Below are positions 18,762 to 26,890 of a DNA stretch of 44,159 nt, piece by piece; positions within the stretch are counted from its first letter, which is position 1, and each line of letters opens with the position of its first letter. Position numbers and translations under genes: made by a program. Source of the stretch: Acidimicrobiaceae bacterium (lineage in GTDB: Bacteria > Actinomycetota > Acidimicrobiia > Acidimicrobiales > Ilumatobacteraceae); NCBI GenBank assembly GCA_947446815.1, contig CANFGT010000008.1, forward strand, positions 1 through 44,159, in the 5' to 3' direction. The notes under the pieces are model-generated. The model saw only the letters and a program-made list of their open reading frames with translations. It made no database searches and had not been told where the DNA came from.

Positions 18762-19627
18762 TGAAGGCAATTCTTAAAGAAGCTCGCCCACAGCAGTGGA
18801 CGAAGAACGTTCTTGTCTTTGCTGCGCCAGGAGCCTTGGGTGTTTTGAACCAATGGGGATCGTTGTGGAAGTCCCTAGTGATGTTCGTCGCTTTCAGCAT
18901 GACTGCGAGTGGCACCTATTACTGGAATGACATAAAAGATATTGAGCAAGATCGTCTTCATCCTAAAAAGCGGTTTCGACCAATAGCAAGTGGCGCTGTT
19001 CCGCTGAATATCGCTCGTGTCCTTGGAACTGTTCTTCTCGTGGGCGGGCCAGTTATCGCGTCGCTCGTTCGTGTACAAGCCGGTGGAGTTGTCGCCCTGT
19101 ACGCAATTTTGACGATTGCCTACAGCACTCGTCTGAAGCATGTTGCGTTACTCGATCTTGCGATTGTGGCTAGTGGTTTCGTGTTGCGTGCGATGGCGGG
19201 TGCAGCCATCACACAAACTCCGATGTCTAATTGGTTTGTGTTGTGCACAACATTTGGTTCTTTCTTCATCGTGACAGGTAAGCGGTTTGCCGAACTGGTT
19301 GAAATGGGTGACAACGCAGGGTCGACGCGTTCCTCGCTTCGTTCCTACACGGTGCCGTATCTGCGTCAAGTGTTGTCGGTTTCTTGTACAGCAACAGTTG
19401 TCACTTACTGCATGTGGGCATTTGAGAACTCAACGTTGTCGGGTGAATCTTTCCCGCTGCATAGTCTTTCCATCATCCCGATGGTTTTGGCGTTATTGCG
19501 GTACTTGATGGTTCTTGAAAATGGTGGCGGCGGTGCTCCTGAAGAGGTGTTCATCAGTGACCGAACTTTGCAGTTGTATGGCTTTGCATGGGTAGTTGTC
19601 TACGGACTAGCTGTATATCGGGCCTAA
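18758..19627 (+). CDS. ubiA: Decaprenyl-phosphate phosphoribosyltransferase (DPPR synthase), UbiA family
   Basis: A 289-residue polytopic UbiA-family transferase. It should join PRPP to polyprenyl phosphate, the first committed step to the arabinose donor. The DPPR-type active-site motif YYWNDIKDIEQDRLHPKKRF is at ~48-67, followed by RPIASGAVP. A second Asp site, YSTRLKHVALLDLAIVASGF, lies at ~123-142. About eight or nine hydrophobic segments are visible. Length is close to M. tuberculosis Rv3806c. It overlaps the HAD gene by four bases. A distinct UbiA substrate such as a quinone precursor is less likely given the motif and dprE neighbours. Confidence 0.88.
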   Translation: MMKAILKEARPQQWTKNVLVFAAPGALGVLNQWGSLWKSLVMFVAFSMTASGTYYWNDIKDIEQDRLHPKKRFRPIASGAVPLNIARVLGTVLLVGGPVIASLVRVQAGGVVALYAILTIAYSTRLKHVALLDLAIVASGFVLRAMAGAAITQTPMSNWFVLCTTFGSFFIVTGKRFAELVEMGDNAGSTRSSLRSYTVPYLRQVLSVSCTATVVTYCMWAFENSTLSGESFPLHSLSIIPMVLALLRYLMVLENGGGGAPEEVFISDRTLQLYGFAWVVVYGLAVYRA

Positions 19628-19664
19628 CTCGCTGATGTAGCCGATGAGGCGTTGCTTCACCGTC

Positions 19665-19670
19665 TACAAT
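19665..19670 (+). promoter_or_regulatory. -10 box TACAAT for leaderless dprE1
   Basis: TACAAT, one mismatch from the TATAAT consensus, ends 6 bases before ATG 19677. There is no ribosome site. This supports 19677 rather than the upstream in-frame ATG 19644 as the dprE1 start. Confidence 0.6.
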
Positions 19671-19676
19671 TATCAA

Positions 19677-21056
19677 ATGACAATGCAGCGCCTGTCAGGC
19701 TGGGGTCGCACAGCGTGGACTGTTGCGGATGTGATCTCGACAACTGATGTAGACACCATTCGATCCACTGTCGCCCATGCAAACAATCGCGGGGTTATCG
19801 CACGAGGACTAGGTCGCTCCTATGGCGCGGCTGCCCAGAATGCTGGTGGAACAGTTGTAGAGCTAACCAGCGAACATGACCCTATGGGTATCGACGCTGT
19901 CCTGGACCCGACCACGGGTGTGCTCGACGTTGCTTCCAGCGTGAGTCTTGATTCGATCCTTCGCTTGTGCGTTCCGCGTGGATGGTTTGTGCCTGTTACC
20001 CCAGGCACTCGTTTCGTCACTGTCGGGGGCGCAATTGCTTCAGATGTGCATGGGAAGAATCATCATTTCGATGGAAGTTTTGGTCAGCACGTCTTATCCA
20101 TGACCGTGATGCTGGCTTCAGGAGAAATCGTTTCGTTATCTCCAAGTGAGAATCCAGTGTGGTTCTGGGCCACTGTCGGTGGAATGGGCCTCACGGGGAT
20201 AGTCCTGCGGGCGTCAATTCAGATGCTGCAGATTGAAAGCTCAAAGGTGCGAGTAGAGACAGAACGTCTAGCCAATTTTGATGCGGTGTGCGATGCAATG
20301 TCCGGAGACGGCGATGACGACAAATATCGGTACTCCGTTTGTTGGGTCGACCTTCTGGCCACAGGATCAGCAATGGGGCGTGGAGTCCTCACTCGCGGTG
20401 ATCATGCAACAGTGGCGGAATCTGAGAGTGACGATCCACTGCATTATGACCCTCGTTTGCGTGTGTCTGCGCCGGGGTGGATGCCTAATGGGCTGCTCAA
20501 TAAGTGGTCGATTAAGGCCTTTAATGAGACGTGGTATCGCAAGGCGCCCGCTAAGCGTCATATCGGAATTGAATCAATCCCAGCTTTTTTCCATCCCCTT
20601 GATGGTGTGAATAAATGGAATCGCCTTTATGGCTCTCAGGGTTTTATTCAGTACCAATTCATTGTCCCGTTAGACCGTACGGATGTGTTGCGCAAAGTCA
20701 TTGAAACTTTCTCCGCTGCTGGAGTTGCATCATTTCTCGCAGTGCTAAAGCGGATGGGACCTCAGAATCTTGCTCCATTGTCTTTTCCTACGGAAGGGTG
20801 GACCCTCACGCTCGATATTGCAGCGGGTATTAAGGGGCTTGCAGAATTATTGGCTTCTGTTGATGCAATGGTGCTCGATGCTGGTGGGCGTCATTATCTG
20901 GCGAAGGATTCCCATGTGTCACCAAGTGCAGTGCGTCGTGGTTATCCACGTTTTGAAGAATGGATGTCCACGCGTGATGCGATGGACCCAGATGGAATCT
21001 GGCGTAGCGATCTAGCTCGTCGTCTTGGTCTTGTTGACTTAAGGAGAAACTCATGA
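19677..21056 (+). CDS. dprE1: Decaprenylphosphoryl-ribose 2'-oxidase DprE1
   Basis: A 459-residue FAD enzyme, nearly the length of M. tuberculosis DprE1 (461). With DprE2 it epimerises decaprenylphosphoryl-ribose to the arabinose form via a 2'-keto intermediate. FAD-domain motifs RGLGRSYGAAAQNAGG (~40-55) and GKNHHFDGSFGQHV match the mycobacterial enzyme closely, as does the substrate-domain GPQNLAPLSFPTEGW and the lysine of LAKDSH. The residue aligned with Cys387 of M. tuberculosis, the covalent benzothiazinone target, is Thr378 here. Start 19677 is chosen for length and the leaderless -10 box; ATG 19644 would add 11 odd residues. The stop overlaps dprE2 as ATGA. Confidence 0.92.
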   Translation: MTMQRLSGWGRTAWTVADVISTTDVDTIRSTVAHANNRGVIARGLGRSYGAAAQNAGGTVVELTSEHDPMGIDAVLDPTTGVLDVASSVSLDSILRLCVPRGWFVPVTPGTRFVTVGGAIASDVHGKNHHFDGSFGQHVLSMTVMLASGEIVSLSPSENPVWFWATVGGMGLTGIVLRASIQMLQIESSKVRVETERLANFDAVCDAMSGDGDDDKYRYSVCWVDLLATGSAMGRGVLTRGDHATVAESESDDPLHYDPRLRVSAPGWMPNGLLNKWSIKAFNETWYRKAPAKRHIGIESIPAFFHPLDGVNKWNRLYGSQGFIQYQFIVPLDRTDVLRKVIETFSAAGVASFLAVLKRMGPQNLAPLSFPTEGWTLTLDIAAGIKGLAELLASVDAMVLDAGGRHYLAKDSHVSPSAVRRGYPRFEEWMSTRDAMDPDGIWRSDLARRLGLVDLRRNS

Positions 21057-21817
21057 AAAATGGCGTCGGAGTCGCACAGAACGTTGTGCTCTTTGGAGGT
21101 ACCAGCGAGATTGGCCAGGCAATCCTTCATAAGGTCGTAAAGCCTGGTGTTTCTCGCCTCGTACTTGTTAGTCGAGATATCGATGCGGCGAATCGTGTGT
21201 CGCAAGATCTTGTTGGATCTCACCCAGACCTCGATGTTCATCATGTTCGTTATGACGCTTCAGATGCTGCGTCAATGGAACATGTTGTTGCTGAAGTTGC
21301 AGACGCCATTGGTGACATTGACATAGCGATTATTGCTCAGGGGCTTCTCAATGAAGGTCAGGACTATTACAACACTCCATCTCATTTGGTCGACGTTGTG
21401 AATGTAAATCTCACTGGCGCAATGGTTCTGCTGTATTCACTGTCGTCGCGTATGCGTAGTCAGGGTTACGGCAAGATAGTGCTGTTGTCATCTGTCGCCG
21501 GAGAGCGTGTGCGAAAGGGAAACCCCGTCTACGGCGCGACCAAGGCCGGTATCGATGGATTCGCACTGGCTCTTGATCACGAACTTGAAGGGTCTGGGGC
21601 GTCGATCCTTGTTGTGCGCCCTGGTTTCGTGACAACAAAGATGACAACAGGAATGAAGAAAGTGCCGTTTTCAACGGACCCTGAGCATGTTGCTCAGATT
21701 GTTGAAAAGGCCATTTCGTCTGACAAGAAGATTGTCTGGGCTCCGGCCCCACTGCATTGGATGTTCTTAATTTTAAAGAATCTTCCGATTGCTATCTGGC
21801 GTCGTTTACCGCTGTGA
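21053..21817 (+). CDS. dprE2: Decaprenylphosphoryl-2-keto-ribose reductase DprE2 (SDR)
   Basis: A 254-residue short-chain dehydrogenase, identical in length to M. tuberculosis DprE2. The cofactor loop is NVVLFGGTSEIGQAIL (~10-25), the catalytic Ser is in VLLSSVAGERV, and the YxxxK motif is VYGATKAGIDGF. The C-terminus has a hydrophobic stretch followed by IAIWRRLPL. It reduces the keto intermediate from DprE1. ATGA overlap with dprE1 indicates coupled synthesis of the two-enzyme epimerase, and GGAGA precedes the ATG. Confidence 0.9.
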   Translation: MKNGVGVAQNVVLFGGTSEIGQAILHKVVKPGVSRLVLVSRDIDAANRVSQDLVGSHPDLDVHHVRYDASDAASMEHVVAEVADAIGDIDIAIIAQGLLNEGQDYYNTPSHLVDVVNVNLTGAMVLLYSLSSRMRSQGYGKIVLLSSVAGERVRKGNPVYGATKAGIDGFALALDHELEGSGASILVVRPGFVTTKMTTGMKKVPFSTDPEHVAQIVEKAISSDKKIVWAPAPLHWMFLILKNLPIAIWRRLPL

Positions 21818-21820
21818 TGT

Positions 21821-23017
21821 TTAGGGGATAGCGGCGCGTACGCCGTACATCCCCATCACGGTGACAAGTCCCGTTGCAAACAGGATCAAGGTGAGTGGCC
21901 ACCATTTGTCTTCATCATCACGTAACGCGCGAGCGACTGGGAAGATGAGCGGGAAAGCGGTGAAAAGAAATCGTGGTCGTGCAGTCACTGTTGCTGGCAA
22001 GAGCATGAGGACAAGAACCCCCGCTGTATAGGCCATATACATTGCTGGAATTCGATATTTCTTCAAGCACCACAAAGCCAGAATCATCGCCATCATCGAT
22101 GCTGCGGTAAGAACAGTGGTTGGTGAGCTGGTCGGATGCAAGAAGAAGTCAAAGGTGCGGGTTAACGCAGTTGCACCAAAACTCGTGCCTTCTTTCCAGG
22201 CTTCAGTTTGAACGCGGAACCAAGCAAAGTTCTCATCGGTGTGTTGCACAAGAAATGCCATGAAGCCGAGAAACCCGATGGGCGAGAGAAGTGGCGCGAT
22301 GAGTGATTTCCATTCGCGATCATCCTTAATAGCGATGAAAGAGGCAACGGCACATGCCAAGACAAGGGCGACACCGTTGGGGCGGCATGCGGTGCCCACA
22401 GCGGCGAATACGCCTGCCCACAGCCAGGCTTTTCGACGCAACGCGAGAAAACAGAGACATGAAATGCACAGCATCAAGGCTTCTGAATACGCCATGCTCA
22501 AGACAAAACTTCCGGGGAAGAGAGCAGCAATGATCATTGCCTTTTCGGCGGTCTTAATGTCAAAAAGTTCTCGTGCAATTTTCCCGATGAAGTAGATGAA
22601 ACATCCTCCAAGAATGAGGTTGATCAACAGGGCGACGCTCACGGGGCCACCAGGGATGATGTTGTCGAAATAATGCACAAGGCGCGGGTACATCGGGAAA
22701 AATGCAGCGCGTGCGTCAGAGACAAAATACGTCACATTCGGCATGATGTGATGCGGATATCCCTGACGGACAACGTCGAGGTACCAGTGTCCATCCCAGC
22801 TATCGAACACTTGCACGAGGGCGGTGAGACCGCCCTTTGGAACCTGTTCATTGACGCGGGCGGTGACTGCATCGGCTGCAACAGCGATGGACGCGCCCAT
22901 CACGACAACAAGACGAGAGAGAAGATACGCGATTGCTCCTCTTCGAAGCGCCCGACCCCAGGGGTCAGTGGATGGCGGAAATTTCGGTGGGCGCAAGGTG
23001 ATTTTCAAGGCATTCAT
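21821..23017 (-). CDS. Polytopic mannosyltransferase-like protein (PIG-V family)
   Basis: A 398-residue membrane protein with about nine to eleven hydrophobic segments. The first extracytoplasmic loop carries FDSWDGHWYLDVVRQGYP (~71-88), a pattern typical of PIG-V/GPI mannosyltransferase 2-like and related GT-C glycosyltransferases that use polyprenyl-phosphate sugars. It ends 3 bases from the convergent dprE2 stop. The neighbourhood suggests a role in decorating an envelope glycan or lipoglycan, but donor and acceptor are unknown. The ATG at 23017 is assumed; no clear ribosome site or -10 box at the leaderless distance is seen. Confidence 0.72.
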   Translation of the reverse strand: MNALKITLRPPKFPPSTDPWGRALRRGAIAYLLSRLVVVMGASIAVAADAVTARVNEQVPKGGLTALVQVFDSWDGHWYLDVVRQGYPHHIMPNVTYFVSDARAAFFPMYPRLVHYFDNIIPGGPVSVALLINLILGGCFIYFIGKIARELFDIKTAEKAMIIAALFPGSFVLSMAYSEALMLCISCLCFLALRRKAWLWAGVFAAVGTACRPNGVALVLACAVASFIAIKDDREWKSLIAPLLSPIGFLGFMAFLVQHTDENFAWFRVQTEAWKEGTSFGATALTRTFDFFLHPTSSPTTVLTAASMMAMILALWCLKKYRIPAMYMAYTAGVLVLMLLPATVTARPRFLFTAFPLIFPVARALRDDEDKWWPLTLILFATGLVTVMGMYGVRAAIP

Positions 23018-23089
23018 AAGTACCCAACAGGGCAGACAAAAGATTACGCCTCCTGACGAGTACAGACGGGCTCTGTGGCACGATGTGGC

Positions 23090-23890
23090 ATGGCAGAAGT
23101 TGAAATTTCTCAGCCCCGTGAGGGCATTGCATTGGTCACTCTGAATCGCCCTGACAAGTTGAACGCAATGACTTCAGAGCTTGTGGAGCAATTGCACGAA
23201 AGCTTGGCTGCTATCGGCCGGAATCGAGATGTCCGCGTGGTTGTCCTGACGGGTGCAGGACGGGGGTTCTGCGCTGGCCTTGACCTCGGTGGTTATGGCG
23301 AGGCGCCGGGCTACCAGTGGACTGGCGCTGTCGAGAAAGGCTTTGCCATCCAGAAGCACATTGCATCTCTTATTCCACGTATGCGGTCCATACCTCAGCC
23401 CATCATTTCAGCCGTGAACGGACCAGCGTCGGGTGGAGGCTTTGCGCTGGTGCTCGGATCAGACATCCGACTAGCGGCAACCACAGCACGTTTCAATGCT
23501 GCATTCATTCGAATCGGACTCTCGGCGTGCGACATTGGCACAAGTTGGCTCTTGCCGAGATTGGTCGGCGCTGCCCGAGCTCAGGAATTGATGCTGACGG
23601 GGCGACTATTTGATGCGCAAGAAGCCCATCGAATTGGGTTGGTAGTAGATGTCGTTGCAGATGATGTCCTCTTAGAGGCTGCCTATGCAAAGGCTGAAGA
23701 GATCATGTTGAATACTCCGCTTGGTGTTGCTTTGACGAAGGAAGGGATGTGGTCCGCGCTGGAAATACCAGGCCTACAAGCAGCGATTGACCTTGAGAAT
23801 CGTCAACAAATAATGGCCAGTTTTTCAGACGATGCCCGTGAGGCTCGTAAGGCGAAGGCCGAGAGGCGCCCACCGAAATATCAGGCATAA
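23090..23890 (+). CDS. Enoyl-CoA hydratase/isomerase (crotonase) family protein
   Basis: A 266-residue crotonase. NRPDKLNAMTSELVEQLHES is at ~21-40, the oxyanion hole segments are TGAGRGFCAGLDLGGYG and NGPASGGGFALVLGSDIRLA, and IRIGLSACDIGTSWLLPRLV contains the catalytic region. The position of the first classical hydratase glutamate is not Glu here; the SACDIG form is common among actinobacterial EchA paralogues, so hydratase activity should not be assumed. ATG 23090 gives the usual N-terminus; GTG 23075 would add five residues. Neither has a clear ribosome site. It is divergent from the mannosyltransferase gene. Confidence 0.88.
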   Translation: MAEVEISQPREGIALVTLNRPDKLNAMTSELVEQLHESLAAIGRNRDVRVVVLTGAGRGFCAGLDLGGYGEAPGYQWTGAVEKGFAIQKHIASLIPRMRSIPQPIISAVNGPASGGGFALVLGSDIRLAATTARFNAAFIRIGLSACDIGTSWLLPRLVGAARAQELMLTGRLFDAQEAHRIGLVVDVVADDVLLEAAYAKAEEIMLNTPLGVALTKEGMWSALEIPGLQAAIDLENRQQIMASFSDDAREARKAKAERRPPKYQA

Positions 23891-23951
23891 CTCTCGGTAT
23901 TGACATTTCGTTCAAATCTCCACGGAATCGGAACTAGGGCCTACAGCCGAC

Positions 23952-23957
23952 TAGTTT
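23952..23957 (+). promoter_or_regulatory. -10 box TAGTTT for leaderless phosphoribosyltransferase gene
   Basis: TAGTTT ends 6 bases before GTG 23964 in the 73-base gap after the crotonase gene. A TTGACA at 23900-23905 is too far upstream to pair with it at standard spacing. There is no ribosome site. Confidence 0.55.
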
Positions 23958-23963
23958 GAGTAT

Positions 23964-24458
23964 GTGAGCGAACGCGAAATCATGACCTGGGACATCTTCG
24001 GAGATGCGAGTCGTGCACTCGCAACGAGCGTTGCGGAATCTGGTTATGAACCAGACATCATTCTCGCGATTGCACGAGGTGGTTTGCTGGCAGCAGGCGC
24101 ACTGGGTTACGCGTTGGCTGTAAAGAACCTGTACACAATGAATGTCGAGTTCTACACAGGAGTTGATGAACGTCTTCCAGTTCCAATGATTCTTCCTCCG
24201 GTGCCTGACCTTGTGGAGCTTCGTTTTGCCCGTGTATTGATCGTTGACGATGTTGCCGATACAGGCCACACGTTGAAGATTGTCGAAGATTTCTTTCGAG
24301 GTCGTGTGAAGGAAGTGCGCTCTGCCGTTCTTTACGAGAAGTCACATTCGGTCGTGCAATGTGAATACGTCTGGAAGAAGACTGATCAGTGGATCAACTT
24401 CCCATGGAGCGACAAGGATCCTGTCGTCAAGCGCGACGGAATCGTCAAGGACGCTTAA
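23964..24458 (+). CDS. Type I phosphoribosyltransferase (purine PRT-like)
   Basis: A 164-residue PRT. The PRPP-binding motif VLIVDDVADTGHTLKIVEDF is at ~91-110, and LAIARGGLLAAGALGYAL forms the first substrate loop. Short, single-domain PRTs of this kind act on xanthine, guanine or hypoxanthine in salvage; the exact base cannot be called. GTG 23964 is preferred to ATG 23982 because of the -10 box at the leaderless distance. Its TAA stop directly abuts the convergent stop of the next gene, with no terminator between. Confidence 0.82.
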   Translation: MSEREIMTWDIFGDASRALATSVAESGYEPDIILAIARGGLLAAGALGYALAVKNLYTMNVEFYTGVDERLPVPMILPPVPDLVELRFARVLIVDDVADTGHTLKIVEDFFRGRVKEVRSAVLYEKSHSVVQCEYVWKKTDQWINFPWSDKDPVVKRDGIVKDA

Positions 24459-26012
24459 TTACGCCATCTCTTTGATGATGGCGAGTGCGGCATTGCGCCC
24501 ACTCGCGCCCCAGACTCCTGCGCCGGGGAATGTTGCCGCTCCGGTGAGATACAGACCCTTGATGGGCGTGTGGTATCTCGTGAGTTCGGGTGTTGAGCCA
24601 ATGAAAGCCGCAAGCGGGCCTCCAGCAAAACTTGTTGCGTGACCCTTCGGCAAGTGAAATTGGGTTTCGTAATCGGCAGGCGTCATCACTCGCCAGTCAA
24701 TGATTGAATCCATGAACCCGGGTTGAGCAATCGTGGAAAATTGTTTGAGCCATCGCTCGGGTTCGTCTCGTGAGTCCCAGCCGTCAGTGAATGAGTACGG
24801 CGTGTACAACGCTTCCAAACTCAAGATGTGTTTGCCAGCGGGAGAGATAGTGCTATCTGCAACGGAAGGCACATTTGCAAGTAACGCCATCCGTGGCATC
24901 GTGCGCCCTTCGCGCATGAGTTGCGCGCCTCTGTGAAGCTCGGCCAACGATGGGCTCAGGACCATCGTTGAAGCAATCGGCGTGCTGTATCTGTCCGGCG
25001 AAACGCCCGCAAGCGTTGGAGGCGTATTGGTGATTGCATCAATCTTTGATTCGTAGCCTTCGCCTGCCTCGGTAGTTCTCCAACGCTCGACCAGAGCAGA
25101 TGCTCGTGCAGGCGGATTCTTTAACCACGAGACGAATGTTCGATGAGGGTCGCATGCGGAGACGACAATGCGCGCAGTGACAGTAGCGCCATCGCTTGTT
25201 TGGACTGCGCTAACACGAGTCCCTTCGCAGACGATTCCGGTGACCTTCGTATTCGTGCGTAAAAGTCCGCCCGCTTGAAGGAATGATTGTTTGAGAGCTT
25301 CAGGAAGGGCTCCGCTGCCACCAACGGGGCGACCAAGATTGGCAACATGTCGTAATGCAAATGCAATAGCACCCAATCCAGTCCCTGGAGTCTCTGGCGA
25401 GAGTCCCCATACGACGGGGCCTTCAACCATCGCCGGGCCGATGATTGCTTCATTGTCGAAGAACTGACGCATAACGTCGGCTGCGGACATGCGACTCATT
25501 CGCAACATCGTGGCGACACCACGACCGCCCTTGCGTGCAACTGATGATATGAGAGAACCACGAGTTGGTGGGTGGGACGCAGCGTCCAGAATTAATTTGG
25601 CGACCGGAATTGCAGTGCGAGCGAACTTGCGGTAGCCGTCGATGGAATCCGGATGTGACTGAGCAAGCGACTCAACAGTGCGTTCCACGTCATGCCAGAT
25701 TTCCCACGGCTTGCCCGTGTTCCAGTCGAGGTTGATTTGTGGTGGCTCAATATTGATATAGGAAAGACCGTGACTCGCAAGATTAAGCTCTTCTGCCACA
25801 GGCGTTGTTCGAAACGTGAGATGGTCGCAATTACAAATGTTGACGGTTGATCCTGCGAAAGATTCAGATGCTGCAGTCCCACCAACTTCTGCTCTCGCTT
25901 CAATAAGCAAAGTGCTGAGTCCGTGACGTGCAAGATATGCCGCGGTCACAAGACCGTTATGTCCAGCACCAATAACAACCGCATCGAAATCTGTTGTTAA
26001 CCGCTTCGTCAT
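24459..26012 (-). CDS. FAD-dependent oxidoreductase, PYROXD2/phytoene-dehydrogenase-like
   Basis: A 517-residue flavoprotein. The N-terminal dinucleotide fold is DAVVIGAGHNGLVTAAYLAR (~10-29) followed by the ALLIEARAEVGGTAASE-type ribose loop. The C-terminal FAD clamp is KGLYLTGAATFPGAGVWGAS. It resembles the PYROXD2/CrtI-like group more than true carotenoid desaturases. There is no crtB or other carotenoid gene nearby, so pigment synthesis is not supported. The substrate is unknown. The ATG at 26012 has a weak GGAAG upstream. It diverges from the creatininase-family gene. Confidence 0.85.
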   Translation of the reverse strand: MTKRLTTDFDAVVIGAGHNGLVTAAYLARHGLSTLLIEARAEVGGTAASESFAGSTVNICNCDHLTFRTTPVAEELNLASHGLSYINIEPPQINLDWNTGKPWEIWHDVERTVESLAQSHPDSIDGYRKFARTAIPVAKLILDAASHPPTRGSLISSVARKGGRGVATMLRMSRMSAADVMRQFFDNEAIIGPAMVEGPVVWGLSPETPGTGLGAIAFALRHVANLGRPVGGSGALPEALKQSFLQAGGLLRTNTKVTGIVCEGTRVSAVQTSDGATVTARIVVSACDPHRTFVSWLKNPPARASALVERWRTTEAGEGYESKIDAITNTPPTLAGVSPDRYSTPIASTMVLSPSLAELHRGAQLMREGRTMPRMALLANVPSVADSTISPAGKHILSLEALYTPYSFTDGWDSRDEPERWLKQFSTIAQPGFMDSIIDWRVMTPADYETQFHLPKGHATSFAGGPLAAFIGSTPELTRYHTPIKGLYLTGAATFPGAGVWGASGRNAALAIIKEMA

Positions 26013-26033
26013 AGGTTCATTCTTCCACTGAGA

Positions 26034-26039
26034 TAGGTT
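26034..26039 (+). promoter_or_regulatory. -10 box TAGGTT for leaderless creatininase-family gene
   Basis: TAGGTT ends 6 bases before ATG 26046 in the 33-base divergent gap with the oxidoreductase gene. There is no ribosome site, so the message is predicted to be leaderless. Confidence 0.6.
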
Positions 26040-26045
26040 GACTCT

Positions 26046-26822
26046 ATGGCTTCTTCACGCAATCTTGCAGACCTACGTGCACCAGAAATTCCTACGTCAT
26101 TGACAAAGGACTCAATTATCGTTCTGCCCCTGGGAGCAATTGAACAACATGGGCCCCATTTGCCGTTGAACACAGATTTCGTCGTTGCCGATGCAGTGTC
26201 AAAAGCTGCAGTAGAAAAAGCAGGTGAGGAGACAAATGCGTGGCTGTTGCCCACTTTGCCTTTCACCAAGTCAAATGAGCACGCGTGGTCCGCTGGAACT
26301 TTCTGGCTCTCTGCGACAACCTTGATGTCCGTGTTGGATGACATCGCCCGCAGTGTGGCGTCGACGCCCGCGCGCAAAATCTTGTTCATTAATGGTCACG
26401 GTGGCAATAGTGCGCTGACCGCAATGATGAATCGCGAAATCCGATTGAAGTACGGCCTACAGACCTTCTTGGCGCATCCTCATATGCCAGCTGATCAGGG
26501 CGGGTCCTCTGCTGCATCTGAACTGGGCATGGGGGTGCATGGCGGAATGGATGAGACTTCGGTGATGCTGCATCTTCGTCCAGACCTCGTGGACATGAGT
26601 CTTGCGGTCCGCCGCGTGCCCGAAAAACTTGCACAGAACGAACAGGTTCGTTTCGGTGGTCGTGTTGCCTTCGGTTGGCTCTCAAATGATTTCTTTGCTG
26701 AAGGTCATATTGGTGACCCAACCGGTGCTGATGGAACAATCGGGGCGGGCATGTTCTCTTCGGCTGTTGACTCGTTGTGCGGTGCACTACGTGAAATCAG
26801 CACATTTGACTACGGTCGCTAA
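26046..26822 (+). CDS. Creatininase-family amidohydrolase
   Basis: A 258-residue metal-dependent amidase of the creatininase superfamily, which includes creatininase, the FAPy deformylase of archaea and MftE. Metal-site motifs: LGAIEQHGPHLPLNTD (~34-49, giving Glu, His and Asp), FINGHGGNSALTA (~117-129) and GVHGGMDETSVML (Glu). It hydrolyses a cyclic or linear amide, but the substrate cannot be assigned. No mycofactocin genes are nearby, so MftE is unlikely. It converges on the ABC importer operon that carries a cytosine-deaminase-like enzyme, and a functional link is plausible. The start is fixed by the leaderless -10 box. Confidence 0.88.
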   Translation: MASSRNLADLRAPEIPTSLTKDSIIVLPLGAIEQHGPHLPLNTDFVVADAVSKAAVEKAGEETNAWLLPTLPFTKSNEHAWSAGTFWLSATTLMSVLDDIARSVASTPARKILFINGHGGNSALTAMMNREIRLKYGLQTFLAHPHMPADQGGSSAASELGMGVHGGMDETSVMLHLRPDLVDMSLAVRRVPEKLAQNEQVRFGGRVAFGWLSNDFFAEGHIGDPTGADGTIGAGMFSSAVDSLCGALREISTFDYGR

Positions 26823-26849
26823 AACTCAACTCTTTATAGAAAACGAAAA

Positions 26850-26875
26850 GGGGAGGGACCGTAAGGTCCCTCCCC
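26850..26875. terminator. Intrinsic terminator between creatininase gene and ABC operon
   Basis: A perfect 11-bp stem: GGGGAGGGACC at 26850-26860 pairs with GGTCCCTCCCC at 26865-26875 around a GTAA loop. On the minus strand it is followed by TTTTCGTTTTC, a good U-tract, so it most clearly ends the minus-strand importer operon. The plus-strand side (AAATCTTT) is weaker. Confidence 0.88.
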
Positions 26876-26890
26876 AAATCTTTACGTCAT

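Noticed and set aside
19644..19676. Upstream ATG for dprE1
   Set aside because: Adds 11 residues unlike DprE1, includes the -10 box in coding sequence and has no ribosome site.
23900..23905. TTGACA as a -35 box for the phosphoribosyltransferase gene
   Set aside because: A standard 17-base spacer leads to CGGAAT, not a -10; the TAGTTT box near the start is too far away to pair with it.
24459..26012. Carotenoid biosynthesis cluster
   Set aside because: Only one CrtI-like flavoprotein is present; its neighbours are unrelated to pigment synthesis.
26046..26822. Mycofactocin peptidase MftE
   Set aside because: Same superfamily, but none of mftA-mftD or mftF is present nearby and the context is an importer/deaminase operon.
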